Part shown: in pieces, positions 17,515 to 27,068 of the stretch
Numbering within the stretch: the stretch's first letter is position 1
How the letters are laid out: every line of letters begins with the position of its first letter
From: Chloracidobacterium sp.
GTDB lineage: Bacteria > Acidobacteriota > Blastocatellia > Pyrinomonadales > Pyrinomonadaceae
Direction of reading: 5' to 3'
Assembly: GCA_015075585.1 (NCBI GenBank)
Contig: JABTUB010000001.1
Coordinates: 558,001-622,000 of the forward strand
Length of the DNA stretch: 64,000 bases
Notes under the pieces: generated by a model
Database searches by the model: none
Told to the model about the DNA's origin: nothing
What the model saw: only the letters and a program-made list of their open reading frames with translations
Program-made: the position numbers and the translations under genes

Positions 17515-17640
17515 TTGAAAAATGGTGTTCGAGGAAGCCGCGTGAAAATCCGGCACTGCCCACGCAACCGTAACAGTCGGGAACTCGACCCATTCTTCGT
17601 GGTTATGAACCGTTCTGCGTGTGGGCAGAAAAGGATGAAA
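17515..17640 (+). ncRNA. second cobalamin riboswitch, upstream of BtuB-like receptor
   Basis: The 159-bp leader carries a compact aptamer core: GAGGAAGCCG (from 17529), CGTGAAAATCCGGCACTG (from 17540), CCCACGCAACCGTAACAGTC (from ~17561). A GCGTGTGGGCAG segment (17617-17628) can pair with CTGCCCACGC of the core and lies right next to the AAAGGA ribosome-binding site, so translation control is plausible; no terminator T-run is seen. Boundaries are approximate. Confidence 0.85.
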
Positions 17641-17641
17641 A

Positions 17642-20011
17642 ATGAAAAACTTAGCGATCATATTTGTGATCATTTTGGCTTCGCTCTCTGCGGCCGCTCA
17701 GCAGACGGCGGTATTGAGAGGACGGGTTCTTGACAAAGGCACGGGCGTTGCGGCGACGCTGACGTTAAAGGCATCAGATGGCCGATTCGTTGCCGAAACC
17801 GAAAGCGATCCGGCAGGAAATTATCAATTCACCGGCCTGAAGGCAGGCGCATATAACTTGACGGCGAGAGCAAAGGAGAGCGGCCGCGAGCTTGCCGCAG
17901 CCGCAGAAAATATCATACTGACCGGCGGTCAAAACAGTGAACTTGACCTCACATTAGCCCGGATCGATCCTATAAACGAAACAGTAACCATCGCGGTCGG
18001 CGAAAATCAGACCGTCGAGCGTGTGGCAAAGACGGTCGATGTGATATCAGGTTCCGAAATGCGTGAACGTGCTGACTTCACGCTGATCGATTCGCTTCGA
18101 AGCATTCCGGGATTTCGCGTTACGCAATCGGGCGGCTTCGGCCGGCTCGCCGCCATAAAAACGCGCGGCCTGCGGAACGGCGACACGGCGGTCCTTCTTG
18201 ACGGCATACGCTTTCGCGATGTTACCGGCATAAACGGCGACGCTACACCATTTTTGAGCGATCTGACGCTTACGAGCGTTTCTCGGATCGAGGTACTCCG
18301 CGGCTCCGGTTCATCGCTTTACGGTACGAATGCTATCGGCGGCACTATCGATCTGCAGACACCGCAGGCACGGCAGGGAACGCACGGCCAAATAAGCGGA
18401 GCGGCGGGCGGAATGGGCCTTGGGCGCTTTCGCGGCAATCTCTCGCACGGCACACGCGACGGGCGTTTTGGATTTACGTCCGGCGTCTCGCGCACCGTCT
18501 ATGCAAAAGGCGTTGACGGCGACGACCGGGCGGCAAATGTTAACACACAAGCCCGCGTAGATATTTCGCCCGCATCGAGGACCGCTATTTCGGGACGTAT
18601 ATTCTTCTCAGATGCGAATGTGCGGCTTAATTCCGAGCCTGATACGCTTGGCGTAATGCCCTCTGCGAACAGCGTGATAATAAACGCCGCTGCGGGCGGC
18701 AACTTTACGCCTGACGTTGACGATCCTGACAAATGGCAAACGTCACGAGCATTTGCCGGCCAACTTGCCGTCGATCAGGTGATCACCGACAAGCTTACGC
18801 TGCACGGTTACTATCAAGGCCTTTCGACAAAGCGGAAGAACGTCAACGGCCCGCTCGGTGCCGGATACCAGCCGTTCGGCGTTACCGAAACTAGCCTGTT
18901 CGACGGCAGTGTGCATACTGCGAACGTTCACCTGACATGGACGCCTGCAAGAATGAATACCCTGACCGCGGGCTATGAATTCGAGCGTGAGGCGTTCGGC
19001 AATGAAGGCAGAACGACCGCCGGAACGCAAGATTTCTCCACAAATGCCGGACAGCGGAGCAACACGGTATATGTTCAGCATCTTGCGGGCATGCTCGGCG
19101 GAAATCTGCAGCTTGCGGGCGGCGTGCGATTCCAGAGCTTTAGCCTTATGCAGCCGCGTTTCAGCCTTAGCAATGCACCGTACAGCGGTATTACGTTGAG
19201 CGATCCGCCGAGCGCCGTTACGCTGGACGGAGCCGCTTCGTATTACATATCGGCAAGCGGAACAAAACTGCGTGCCCACATCGGAAACGGTTACCGTGTG
19301 CCTTCGCTTTATGAGCGCTTTGGCGCGTTCTTCAACACATATCCCGGCAACAGCTTTATCGCACTCGGCGATCCTTTTCTCAAGCCGGAAAAGACCATCG
19401 CGGTTGACGCAGGCATCGACCAAGACATTTCGCGGGGCCGCGTGCGCTTGTCGGCAACGTATTTTTGGACGCGGCTTCGAGACATTATCGGCTACGGTAA
19501 TGTCGTTCCGAATATCGGCACTACGGTTCGGCCGTTTGGCGGCTATTTGAACCAAAAGGGCGGGCGTTCGCAGGGCGGTGAGTTCAGCATAAAGGCCAAG
19601 CCGACGCTGACGACCGACCTCTTTGCGTCATATACATTTACGGACAGCGTTCAGCTTGTGCCGCAAGTTACCGGCAGCGGTATCCTAAGCACACTCGGTG
19701 TGCCGGATCATCAATTCACGCTTGTTGCGACACAGCGTTTCAGACGTTTTTGGGTGAACTTCGATCTGCTTGCCACGTCGGATTATCTTACGCCGATATT
19801 CAGCAACTCGACATTCTCGACCTATGTTTATCGCTTTAAGGGCAACCGCAAAGGCGACCTGACAGCGGGCTACACCTTCCGCCTTGGGCGTGAGGATCTC
19901 AGCCTGCGGGTTTACGGCACTGTTGAGAACGTCTTCAACACGACGTATTACGAGAACGGCTTCCGTACACCGAAAGCAACGGGCAGACTCGGGATGGCTT
20001 TTGCGTTCTAA
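17642..20011 (+). CDS. TonB-dependent outer-membrane receptor, BtuB-like
   Basis: 789 residues: signal peptide (1-20), an N-terminal carboxypeptidase-regulatory/Ig-like domain (~22-110), a plug domain (~120-235, with LLDGIRF and VSRIEVLRGSGSSLYGTNAIGGTIDL), and a C-terminal 22-strand-type barrel ending in Phe, the outer-membrane insertion signal. The cobalamin riboswitch directly upstream and the BtuFCD-like operon before it indicate cobalamin (or a related corrinoid) as substrate. The extra N-terminal domain is common in Acidobacteriota and Bacteroidota but absent from E. coli BtuB. Confidence 0.9.
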   Translation: MKNLAIIFVIILASLSAAAQQTAVLRGRVLDKGTGVAATLTLKASDGRFVAETESDPAGNYQFTGLKAGAYNLTARAKESGRELAAAAENIILTGGQNSELDLTLARIDPINETVTIAVGENQTVERVAKTVDVISGSEMRERADFTLIDSLRSIPGFRVTQSGGFGRLAAIKTRGLRNGDTAVLLDGIRFRDVTGINGDATPFLSDLTLTSVSRIEVLRGSGSSLYGTNAIGGTIDLQTPQARQGTHGQISGAAGGMGLGRFRGNLSHGTRDGRFGFTSGVSRTVYAKGVDGDDRAANVNTQARVDISPASRTAISGRIFFSDANVRLNSEPDTLGVMPSANSVIINAAAGGNFTPDVDDPDKWQTSRAFAGQLAVDQVITDKLTLHGYYQGLSTKRKNVNGPLGAGYQPFGVTETSLFDGSVHTANVHLTWTPARMNTLTAGYEFEREAFGNEGRTTAGTQDFSTNAGQRSNTVYVQHLAGMLGGNLQLAGGVRFQSFSLMQPRFSLSNAPYSGITLSDPPSAVTLDGAASYYISASGTKLRAHIGNGYRVPSLYERFGAFFNTYPGNSFIALGDPFLKPEKTIAVDAGIDQDISRGRVRLSATYFWTRLRDIIGYGNVVPNIGTTVRPFGGYLNQKGGRSQGGEFSIKAKPTLTTDLFASYTFTDSVQLVPQVTGSGILSTLGVPDHQFTLVATQRFRRFWVNFDLLATSDYLTPIFSNSTFSTYVYRFKGNRKGDLTAGYTFRLGREDLSLRVYGTVENVFNTTYYENGFRTPKATGRLGMAFAF

Positions 20012-20068
20012 TACTGTCGTGCCGACGGTTTCCGTATCTGATATCATTTACACAAGAGGTGTACGGCG

Positions 20069-20566
20069 ATGATGCGGAAACCGTTGTTCGTTCTTTTCTT
20101 TATTATCGTTGCAGGCATCGGTGCGGCATTAGCACAAGCGCGCACCGTTACCAACGATGACCTTGCACAATATCGCGAGAAGCGTTTGGCTGCCGAGCGT
20201 GACCTTCGCGAGAACTACGCTAAACTTGGCTTTCCGTCGCCCGACGAACTTGCACGCCGCAATGAGCGGGCGGCAAAGGAGCTGAGCGAAACGGCCGCGA
20301 GGCTGCGAGCCGAACGCGCGGCACGCGAACGCCTTGCGATCGAGGAACTGCGGGCCGCGGCGACACGATCGGCGCCGAGCCGTACTGAAGTGATCTACTT
20401 CGGCGGCGAGCCTTATTATTACTACTATTATCCGAACGGCTACTATCAGTTCTACGGGCAGCGAACAGGCCGCGTGCAGGACGGATACTTTGCCGGCGGA
20501 CAATTTTGGCCTACCGGACCGCGAACAAGGCCGATGCCGATGTTCGCAACACCGCAACACAAATGA
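20069..20566 (+). CDS. small exported coiled-coil, Tyr-rich protein of unknown function
   Basis: 165 residues; not recognised. A signal peptide (hydrophobic 8-24, ending ALAQA) is followed by a highly charged helix rich in Arg, Glu and Ala (~30-110), probably a coiled coil, and then a Tyr/Gly-rich stretch with six consecutive Tyr and a Pro/Arg tail. The last four bases overlap the gatB start (ATGA). Function in the periplasm or at the surface is only inferred from the signal peptide. Confidence 0.7.
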   Translation: MMRKPLFVLFFIIVAGIGAALAQARTVTNDDLAQYREKRLAAERDLRENYAKLGFPSPDELARRNERAAKELSETAARLRAERAARERLAIEELRAAATRSAPSRTEVIYFGGEPYYYYYYPNGYYQFYGQRTGRVQDGYFAGGQFWPTGPRTRPMPMFATPQHK

Positions 20567-22035
20567 TCAAAGAAGGTTGGGAAGCCGTCATCGGCATGGA
20601 GATACACACGCAGCTTGCGACCGCGACGAAAATATTCTGCGGCTGCAAGGTTGAGACAGGCGGCGAGCCGAATTCGAATACATGCCCGGTGTGCCTCGGT
20701 CTTCCCGGTGCGTTACCCGTGCTTAATGAGAGAGTGATCGAATTTGCCGCTCGTGCAGCGCTTGCGCTCGGGCTTGAGATACAGCCGGTATCGATCTTCT
20801 CACGAAAGAATTATTTCTACCCTGATCTGCCTAAAGGTTATCAGATATCGCAGTATGACAAGCCGTTCTCGGCGAACGGAAAGTTGACGATAATGACCTC
20901 GGAGCGTGACGAGCACGGCCGGCCGGCCGATTGGCAGCCGATGACGATAAATATTCAGCGGATGCACCTAGAGGAAGATGCCGGCAAGAACGTCCACGAA
21001 GGTTTGCCCGAAACCGACAAGTATTCTTATATCGACCTAAATCGCGCGGGTACGCCGCTCGGCGAGATCGTAACCGCTCCGGATTTTCGCTCATCCTGGC
21101 AGGCGTTCGATTATGTGAATCATGTTCGCCGGGCTCTGCGCTGGGTCGGCGCGAGCGACGCGGATATGGAGAAAGGGAACCTTCGCTGCGAAGCGAATGT
21201 CTCCGTTCGTAAAGTTGGCGGCACGGCATTTAACAATAAGGTCGAGCTAAAGAATCTCAACTCAGTGCGGTTCATGCAAAAGGCGATCGAATACGAGATC
21301 GAACGCCAGGTCGCGGCACACGAATCGGGCGAGGGCGTTCGACAAGAGACGCGGCTTTGGGATGAGAAGAACAATGTTACGCGTGTGATGCGCTCAAAGG
21401 AAGATGCTCATGATTACCGCTATTTTCCCGAGCCGGATCTGCAGCCCTTAGAGGTCAGCGAGGAGTTCATCGCATCCGTCAGCTCGAGTATGCCCGAGAT
21501 GCCCGACGCGATGCGCGAGCGTTTTACCGCAACCTATAAAGTGTCGATGGCCGATGCCGCACAGTTGACCGCGGATCGCGACACAGCAGAATACTTTGAG
21601 ACAACGGCGCGGATAAGCTCGAATCCGAAACTCGCGGCCAACTGGATCCTCGGTGAACTCACACGCGAGCTCAATAACTCGGGCAAGGTGATAAGCGATC
21701 CGCCGGTGACCGCCGAGAACCTTGCCGATCTGATCACGATCATCGAGTCGGGCAAGATCTCGAACAATCAGGCGAAAGAAGTGCTTGCCGATATGTTCGC
21801 CACAGGGAGAAGCGCTGACGAGGTGATCGCCGAAAAAGGCTTCGAGCAGATATCGGACACGGCGGCGATCGAGAAGATCATTGAGGATGTCATCGCCGCG
21901 AATGCTGCTCAAGCTGATGCATACAGAGGCGGCAAAACGGCACTTTTCGGCTTCTTTGTCGGACAAGTGATGAAGGCTTCGCAGGGCAAGGCGAATCCTG
22001 CCGTTGTCAACGAGTTGCTGAAACAGAAGCTATGA
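20563..22035 (+). CDS. gatB: aspartyl/glutamyl-tRNA(Asn/Gln) amidotransferase subunit B
   Basis: GatB binds the mischarged tRNA and activates it for transamidation in the GatCAB complex. With the start at ATG 20563 the product is 490 residues. It shows VIGMEIHTQL, the zinc motif CGCKVETG...CPVCLG, RKNYFYPDLPKGYQISQYD, HLEEDAGK, DLNRAGTPLGEIVT and a YqeY/GatB C-terminal helical domain. An in-frame upstream start at 20506 would only add residues inside the previous gene and lacks family similarity. gatA and gatC are not in the window. Confidence 0.95.
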   Translation: MIKEGWEAVIGMEIHTQLATATKIFCGCKVETGGEPNSNTCPVCLGLPGALPVLNERVIEFAARAALALGLEIQPVSIFSRKNYFYPDLPKGYQISQYDKPFSANGKLTIMTSERDEHGRPADWQPMTINIQRMHLEEDAGKNVHEGLPETDKYSYIDLNRAGTPLGEIVTAPDFRSSWQAFDYVNHVRRALRWVGASDADMEKGNLRCEANVSVRKVGGTAFNNKVELKNLNSVRFMQKAIEYEIERQVAAHESGEGVRQETRLWDEKNNVTRVMRSKEDAHDYRYFPEPDLQPLEVSEEFIASVSSSMPEMPDAMRERFTATYKVSMADAAQLTADRDTAEYFETTARISSNPKLAANWILGELTRELNNSGKVISDPPVTAENLADLITIIESGKISNNQAKEVLADMFATGRSADEVIAEKGFEQISDTAAIEKIIEDVIAANAAQADAYRGGKTALFGFFVGQVMKASQGKANPAVVNELLKQKL

Positions 22036-22748
22036 GCCTTACAGGAAAGACGGCGGTCGTCACAGGCGGCACGAAGGGCATCGGTTTCGCAATAGCAAAG
22101 GCACTGCTTGGCTCCGGTGCAAATGTATTTATTTGCGGCCGCACTCGGGCCGCACTCCGCGACGCCGTTGCGGCGCTGTCGGAATTCGGCACGGTTGACG
22201 GCGAGGCCTGCGATATCCGCTCCGAAGATCAGGTCAGGCAAATGTTGGCCGAGGCCGAACGCCTCTTTGGCGGCATCGACATCCTCATCAATAACGCAGG
22301 CATCGGTATAATGGGTAAAACGATCGAGGAATTAACCGGCGATGAGGTCCGCGCGACGATCGAGACGAACCTGCTGGGCGTCTTCTATTCTTGCCACTAC
22401 GTTATTCCGATGATGAGGAAGCGAGGCGGCGGGTACATCATCAATATTTCGAGCCTTGCAGGACAGAACGCGCATCCGCGGATGGCGGCATACAATGCAT
22501 CAAAATTCGGCCTTAACGGATTTACCGAAGCGATGATGCAGGAGGTCCGCCAAGATAATATAAAGGTGAGCTATGTTTGCCCGGGCAGTGTTAATACGGA
22601 ATTTGGCGGCGATCGGCCGAGCGAAGAAAAAGCATGGCAGCTCCGGCCCGAAGACATTGCGCAGGCCGTGCTGAGCCTTTTGGCAATGGAGGAACGCGCG
22701 CTGCCCAGTAAAGTCGAGCTTAGGCCGAGCAAGCCGCCGCGCGGCTAG
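22032..22748 (+). CDS. short-chain dehydrogenase/reductase
   Basis: 238 residues with the classical SDR pattern: TGGTKGIG cofactor loop (11-18), NNAG (87-90), catalytic Ser141, Tyr154 and Lys158 (YNASK), and a PGSVNTEF segment. An Arg after the second strand (GRT 36-38) hints at NADP(H). The substrate is not predictable; the overall form resembles 3-oxoacyl-ACP-reductase-like SDRs. It overlaps gatB by 4 bp and its end overlaps the convergent CheA-like gene by 4 bp. Confidence 0.9.
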   Translation: MSLTGKTAVVTGGTKGIGFAIAKALLGSGANVFICGRTRAALRDAVAALSEFGTVDGEACDIRSEDQVRQMLAEAERLFGGIDILINNAGIGIMGKTIEELTGDEVRATIETNLLGVFYSCHYVIPMMRKRGGGYIINISSLAGQNAHPRMAAYNASKFGLNGFTEAMMQEVRQDNIKVSYVCPGSVNTEFGGDRPSEEKAWQLRPEDIAQAVLSLLAMEERALPSKVELRPSKPPRG

Positions 22749-24769
22749 GCTGCCTTCGCGAGGACATTTTTGAGTAGGCCGGCGACATCCTCTTCTTTCA
22801 GCGGTTTTACAAGCAACGCTTCGGCACGGAGCGAGAGAGCAAGTTCGCGGTGATCTTCGGTACTTAGCGATGTGATCATTACGACCGGAACGTGGCCGAA
22901 ATTCGCATCCGATTTTACGTACTCCAAAAATTCCCAACCATCGACGTGGGGCATTTCGACATCCGAAAGAATAAGGTCGAATTCGTTCCCGTTGAGCAGC
23001 AACTCGAGAGCCTCGGCACCGTTATTCGCCGTAACGACGATGCAGCCTGCTGCCTCGCACAATGCAGTGTTATGCCGGCGAACGGTCGCACTGTCGTCGA
23101 TGACAAGGACACGCAGAGGCGTCGAACGCTTCGGCGGAGCGGGTATCGGCTCTGCCGGCTTCGAGTATGCCGAACTCAGCGGAACGCGTACCGTAAATGT
23201 CGTGCCGCGTTGAGGTTCGGTACTTAGGCTGATCTTTCCGCCGCGTGATTCGATCGATTCGCGGACGATATTCATTCCTATGCCTCGTCCGGCGTTCAGA
23301 TTTACCTTTTCGGCGGTGGTTATGCCCTTATTGAATATCAGTTCCCATGCTTCGAACTCGGTCATCTGGGCGGCCTCGTCCGCAGAAAGGGTACCGTTGG
23401 CAACAGCCTTTTCTTTAAGCGCACGCGCTGAAATGCCGGAACCGTCATCTTCGATGATCAGGATCACGTCCTTTTCGTCCGTTTGCACGGAGACGGCGAT
23501 CGTGCCGCGCTCGGGTTTACCGATAAGCCGGCGTGTGTCGGCCGGTTCGATGCCGTGGACGACAGCGTTCTTGAGCAAATGCAGGAGAGGCTCGATCAGA
23601 GCGTCAATGACCTGCGTGTCGAGTTCCACATCGGGCGTAATAAGCTCGAGATCGGCTTTCTTATTCTCATCCTGACAGGTCAGGTTCACTGTGCGGCGCA
23701 GCCGCGTCTCAAGTGTGCCGAAACGAACATTTCGCACACGGCGAAGCTTGGTCTGGAGTTCATCGGTCAGCTCGAACTGCGTGCGGAGAAGTTCTTCCAG
23801 GTTGTTGAAATCCGCCTCGCTTTCGGTGAACTGAGCGGTCATGAAGCACTCCATGAGTGCACCGCGATTATCGATAAGCCGCCGCGAAACATCGATCAGC
23901 TCATCGAGGCGATCGAGTGCGATGCGGACGACCGGTTGAGGCCGATTGTGTGTTTCTGCCGATGGTTGGGCCGCTGCCGGAGCGGCTTTGACAGGTTCCG
24001 GCTGTGTGCCGGCGGCAGCCTGCTTAACAAGCCGCACGAATTCGGTCTCGTCCGGTTCGTTTACCGCGTCAGTACCGCCGAGCATCGAGATCAATGCCGA
24101 ATTCGAGCGGCTGATCAGGTCGATAGTTTCATTATTGGCGCCTGCACCGGCCTCGACCATCTTGTCGAGAAGATCTTCGAGGCGGTGTGCGAGTGTCGAT
24201 GCCCTCGTAAGGCCGACTATTCCGGCTGCTCCTTTGAACGTGTGTGCGTTGCGGCGGATCTCCCAAAGGGCGGCCGCATTATCCGGAGCGCAGGACAGCA
24301 TCCCCAGATTGTGGGTTATCGCGGCAAGGAGCTCGTCAGCCTCGGATCGGAAGATCTCGAGCATCTCGGCATCGATGTCCGGATCGGGTTCTTCTGCAAT
24401 GCGGGCGTCCAGGACGTCAAAGGAAGTATCGACGAAGGTCGATACATCTTCGATCAGCTCATTACCGTTGAAAGAGATGCTAAGCAACGCGGCCTCGGCG
24501 GCCGAAAGCCTGTCGAGAGCGGTGTAAACCTCCGCCGTGCCTGTGTCAACCATTTTGACCGACGCGGCAAAGCGGGCAAGCTCGTCAGCTACGGCGTGCT
24601 GATCAAAGCCCCGGGCCGCTTCGGCAAACGCCGCAAAATCGGTAACGTATCTCGACAGATCCGGAAGAGGCCCCTCTGACTGGCTCATAACCAGAAGGCC
24701 CGAGCGGGCCTGTGAGACCCGCTCGCCGGCTTCGGCTAAAAAGGATTGTAAGGTTGCGGTTTGCGACAT
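22745..24769 (-). CDS. CheA-like hybrid histidine kinase without a CheW domain
   Basis: 674 residues. An N-terminal helical region is followed by an Hpt domain with phospho-accepting His176 (NAHTFKG), a CheA-type dimerisation helix pair (~280-350), an HATPase with N-box Asn401 (NAVVHG), G1 EDDGSGI (440-446) and G2 GRGIGMN (494-500), and a C-terminal receiver with Asp603 (SDVEMP). The P5/CheW coupling domain that links CheA to chemoreceptors is absent: the receiver starts directly after the kinase. This suggests a kinase not wired to standard arrays. It is 12 bp downstream of a TPR-receiver gene, forming a two-gene unit. Confidence 0.9.
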   Translation of the reverse strand: MSQTATLQSFLAEAGERVSQARSGLLVMSQSEGPLPDLSRYVTDFAAFAEAARGFDQHAVADELARFAASVKMVDTGTAEVYTALDRLSAAEAALLSISFNGNELIEDVSTFVDTSFDVLDARIAEEPDPDIDAEMLEIFRSEADELLAAITHNLGMLSCAPDNAAALWEIRRNAHTFKGAAGIVGLTRASTLAHRLEDLLDKMVEAGAGANNETIDLISRSNSALISMLGGTDAVNEPDETEFVRLVKQAAAGTQPEPVKAAPAAAQPSAETHNRPQPVVRIALDRLDELIDVSRRLIDNRGALMECFMTAQFTESEADFNNLEELLRTQFELTDELQTKLRRVRNVRFGTLETRLRRTVNLTCQDENKKADLELITPDVELDTQVIDALIEPLLHLLKNAVVHGIEPADTRRLIGKPERGTIAVSVQTDEKDVILIIEDDGSGISARALKEKAVANGTLSADEAAQMTEFEAWELIFNKGITTAEKVNLNAGRGIGMNIVRESIESRGGKISLSTEPQRGTTFTVRVPLSSAYSKPAEPIPAPPKRSTPLRVLVIDDSATVRRHNTALCEAAGCIVVTANNGAEALELLLNGNEFDLILSDVEMPHVDGWEFLEYVKSDANFGHVPVVMITSLSTEDHRELALSLRAEALLVKPLKEEDVAGLLKNVLAKAA

Positions 24770-24781
24770 CGTTCGAGCCTC

Positions 24782-26959
24782 TTACTCAGCAGCTTGGGTC
24801 AGATAAGTTTCGAGAGCCTTCATCAGAGTCTCGGGGCCGAAAGGCTTAGTTATGTAACCCGTTGTGCCGGCAAGACGCCCGCGAACTTTGTCAAAGAAGC
24901 CGTCCTTGCCCGATATCATCACTACGGGAACATCTTTTGTTTCGGCCCTTGCACGTATTTGTTTACAAACCTGATAGCCGTCCATTCGCGGCATTGTGAT
25001 GTCCAGAAGTATGAGGTCGGGCGTGTTCGAATCGAGCCAGTGCATCGCCTCGATGCCGTCTTCGGCGCATGTGACGGTGTGGCCGCTCTTTTCGAGTTTG
25101 TTCGAGATGAGTTTGCGTACAGTTGCGCTGTCGTCAACGACAAGGATCGAATGGCCATGTGCACCGTCTCCCACTCGCTCGTTCTGATGTTTAAGTTCGC
25201 CGAGCCTGATCGCGACGGCATTCACCTGACCCGCGAGGATGACGTTATTCGGGTCGGCCTGCGCCGCTTCCTGCAGGTATGAAAAGGCTAGGTCCGTATT
25301 TTTGAGATTGAAGTGGCCTAAAGCCAGCATCTGCATCTCATCGGGTGTGAATTTTCGAACATTCCATTCTGCCGTGAGCTTTGCAACAGCCGTCTGAACG
25401 GCCGCACGATCGGCCGGCGATGCCGCCAGTAGAGCTTCGATGTTCGAGAGTGAGAGGACGGCCTTACAGCCGGGGCATTCAAATACCTGACGAACTGTCT
25501 CGGCATTGCAGAACGGGCAAGTCTCGGTCACTGTCTCCGCTGCGTTGTCGCAGCTCATGTACGTTTGATCTGCATCCGTCTCGTGGATCAGCGGCTGATC
25601 TCCGGGAACGGGCGGCACATAGCCGTGATCGATCACGTCCTCGGCCGTATATTCACACGTTTCGGCAAAGGGCGAAGCGTACGTCTCCTCATAGCGGGCG
25701 GCTTCTTCAGCCGCAAAGCTTTGCGGAAAATGTGCAGTCTCGCTCTCCGTCTCGGGCTGCGCCGCATCTGCGCTTATTTCCGATGCTTCTGCATCCTGGC
25801 CTTCAACGGCAACGGGACCATTGGGTAAGAACTCGTAATCAGCGTCGGCCTCATGCGTCGGCCGCTCGGGCTCAACCTGTGTTTGAGTTTCTGCCGTTTC
25901 CGCGGCGACCTCGACGGTTGGTGCGGGCGCTGCTGCGGTAGCAAGTTCACTCAACATATCGCGCCCCATAGATGCGAGTGCGTTGCCCGGATCAAGCTCA
26001 AGGACACGCGTGTAGGCGTCGAATTTATCTTCAATTGAAACCGCCAATTGCGATTTAAGCAGCCACAGATCAACGCTGTCGGGCTTCGCCTCGATCAAGC
26101 TGCTGAGCAGTGCATTCGCCTGTGGTGCATCACCGCTGACGGCGGCCTTTTTGACATCGAGAAGTGCAGCCTCGAACTTCGCCGCTTCCTGCTCGCGCAT
26201 CCATTGATGAGCGGACTCGTTTTCAGGGTCGAGATCAAGAATTTGTTTGTAAGCGGCAGCTTTGGCATCGCCATGGTCTGCCAACTGAGCCTTCAGCAGC
26301 CACAGTTCGACGCTGTCAGGCTTGGCTTCGAGAAGCTCTGCAAGGATCGGGTTTCCGCGTTCCGAATCACCTGCGGCAGCGGCATCTTTGACCTCCGCAA
26401 GAGCGGCCTCGAACTTCGCCGCTTTCTGCTCGAGCATCCATTCCTGTGCTGTTTCATTCTCCGGGTCGAGCGTAAGGACCTTCTCATAGCAACGGTGCTT
26501 CGCATCCGTATCGCCGCTGAGCTTTGCCTTCAACGTCCAAGCGTCGATCGACGAGCTATCGTGTGCAAGAGCTTGTTCGAGGCATTGATGGGCGAGGGTG
26601 AGATCGTTTTCGCCGGCCGCTACCTCAGCGCGTTGAATATGGGTTCTTGCCAGCAGCGTACAAGTAGCCATACGCCATGCGATCGCCCGGTCATTCGATT
26701 CGTCAATTTCGAGTACGCGATCGAGAAAGGTCAGCAATTCTTCGGGGTATTCGCTGATCGAGGCCAGCCAAAGCCATGCATCGACGTTTTGACCGTCCGT
26801 CTCAGTAACGCGGTTCAGAAGAAGCCGCGCATTTCGCCTGTCGCCTGAACGGGCAGCGGATATACCGCGTGAAAGAAGATCTTGAATATCAGCTTGGCTG
26901 TCAGTTGCTGTTGTTGCGGCGTCGGACGAGGATACGACTTGGTCGAGTTCTAGTCTCAT
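24782..26959 (-). CDS. TPR / zinc-ribbon / response-receiver protein
   Basis: 725 residues from ATG 26959, preferred to an upstream TTG at 27034. The N-terminal half is tetratricopeptide-like, including near-identical tandem modules with LDPENE and EAKPDSV(E/D)LWLLK(A/S)QLA repeated at a ~68-residue period. Then come an acidic linker, a CxxC-x10-CxxC zinc ribbon (Cys481/484/495/498), a further TPR pair, and a receiver domain (604-725) with Asp653 in LLDITMP and Lys705. It is the likely partner of the CheA-like kinase encoded 12 bp downstream. A sigma-54-type promoter lies about 95 bp before the start. Confidence 0.87.
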   Translation of the reverse strand: MRLELDQVVSSSDAATTATDSQADIQDLLSRGISAARSGDRRNARLLLNRVTETDGQNVDAWLWLASISEYPEELLTFLDRVLEIDESNDRAIAWRMATCTLLARTHIQRAEVAAGENDLTLAHQCLEQALAHDSSSIDAWTLKAKLSGDTDAKHRCYEKVLTLDPENETAQEWMLEQKAAKFEAALAEVKDAAAAGDSERGNPILAELLEAKPDSVELWLLKAQLADHGDAKAAAYKQILDLDPENESAHQWMREQEAAKFEAALLDVKKAAVSGDAPQANALLSSLIEAKPDSVDLWLLKSQLAVSIEDKFDAYTRVLELDPGNALASMGRDMLSELATAAAPAPTVEVAAETAETQTQVEPERPTHEADADYEFLPNGPVAVEGQDAEASEISADAAQPETESETAHFPQSFAAEEAARYEETYASPFAETCEYTAEDVIDHGYVPPVPGDQPLIHETDADQTYMSCDNAAETVTETCPFCNAETVRQVFECPGCKAVLSLSNIEALLAASPADRAAVQTAVAKLTAEWNVRKFTPDEMQMLALGHFNLKNTDLAFSYLQEAAQADPNNVILAGQVNAVAIRLGELKHQNERVGDGAHGHSILVVDDSATVRKLISNKLEKSGHTVTCAEDGIEAMHWLDSNTPDLILLDITMPRMDGYQVCKQIRARAETKDVPVVMISGKDGFFDKVRGRLAGTTGYITKPFGPETLMKALETYLTQAAE

Positions 26960-27052
26960 ATTTTTTGATGATTTTCTGCAGAAAAAAACCGGTCTTTGTG
27001 GGTGGCCTAAACGCCGGCCGGAGAAGAGACGCAATGCCTCACGTAAGCAATA

Positions 27053-27068
27053 AGCAAGCCAAGTGCCA
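27053..27068 (-). promoter_or_regulatory. predicted sigma-54 (-24/-12) promoter
   Basis: On the minus strand the sequence TGGCACTTGGCTTGCT matches the sigma-54 consensus TGGCACG-N4-TTGCW at every position except one (T for G at position 7), with the required GG and GC 12 bases apart. It points at the TPR-receiver/CheA-like pair. The leader to the ATG would be about 80 bases. Confidence 0.65.

Noticed and set aside
23483..24679. 398-residue open frame opposite the CheA-like kinase
   Set aside because: It mirrors the codons of a gene with clear domain motifs; its own translation is Arg/Cys-rich and matches no family.
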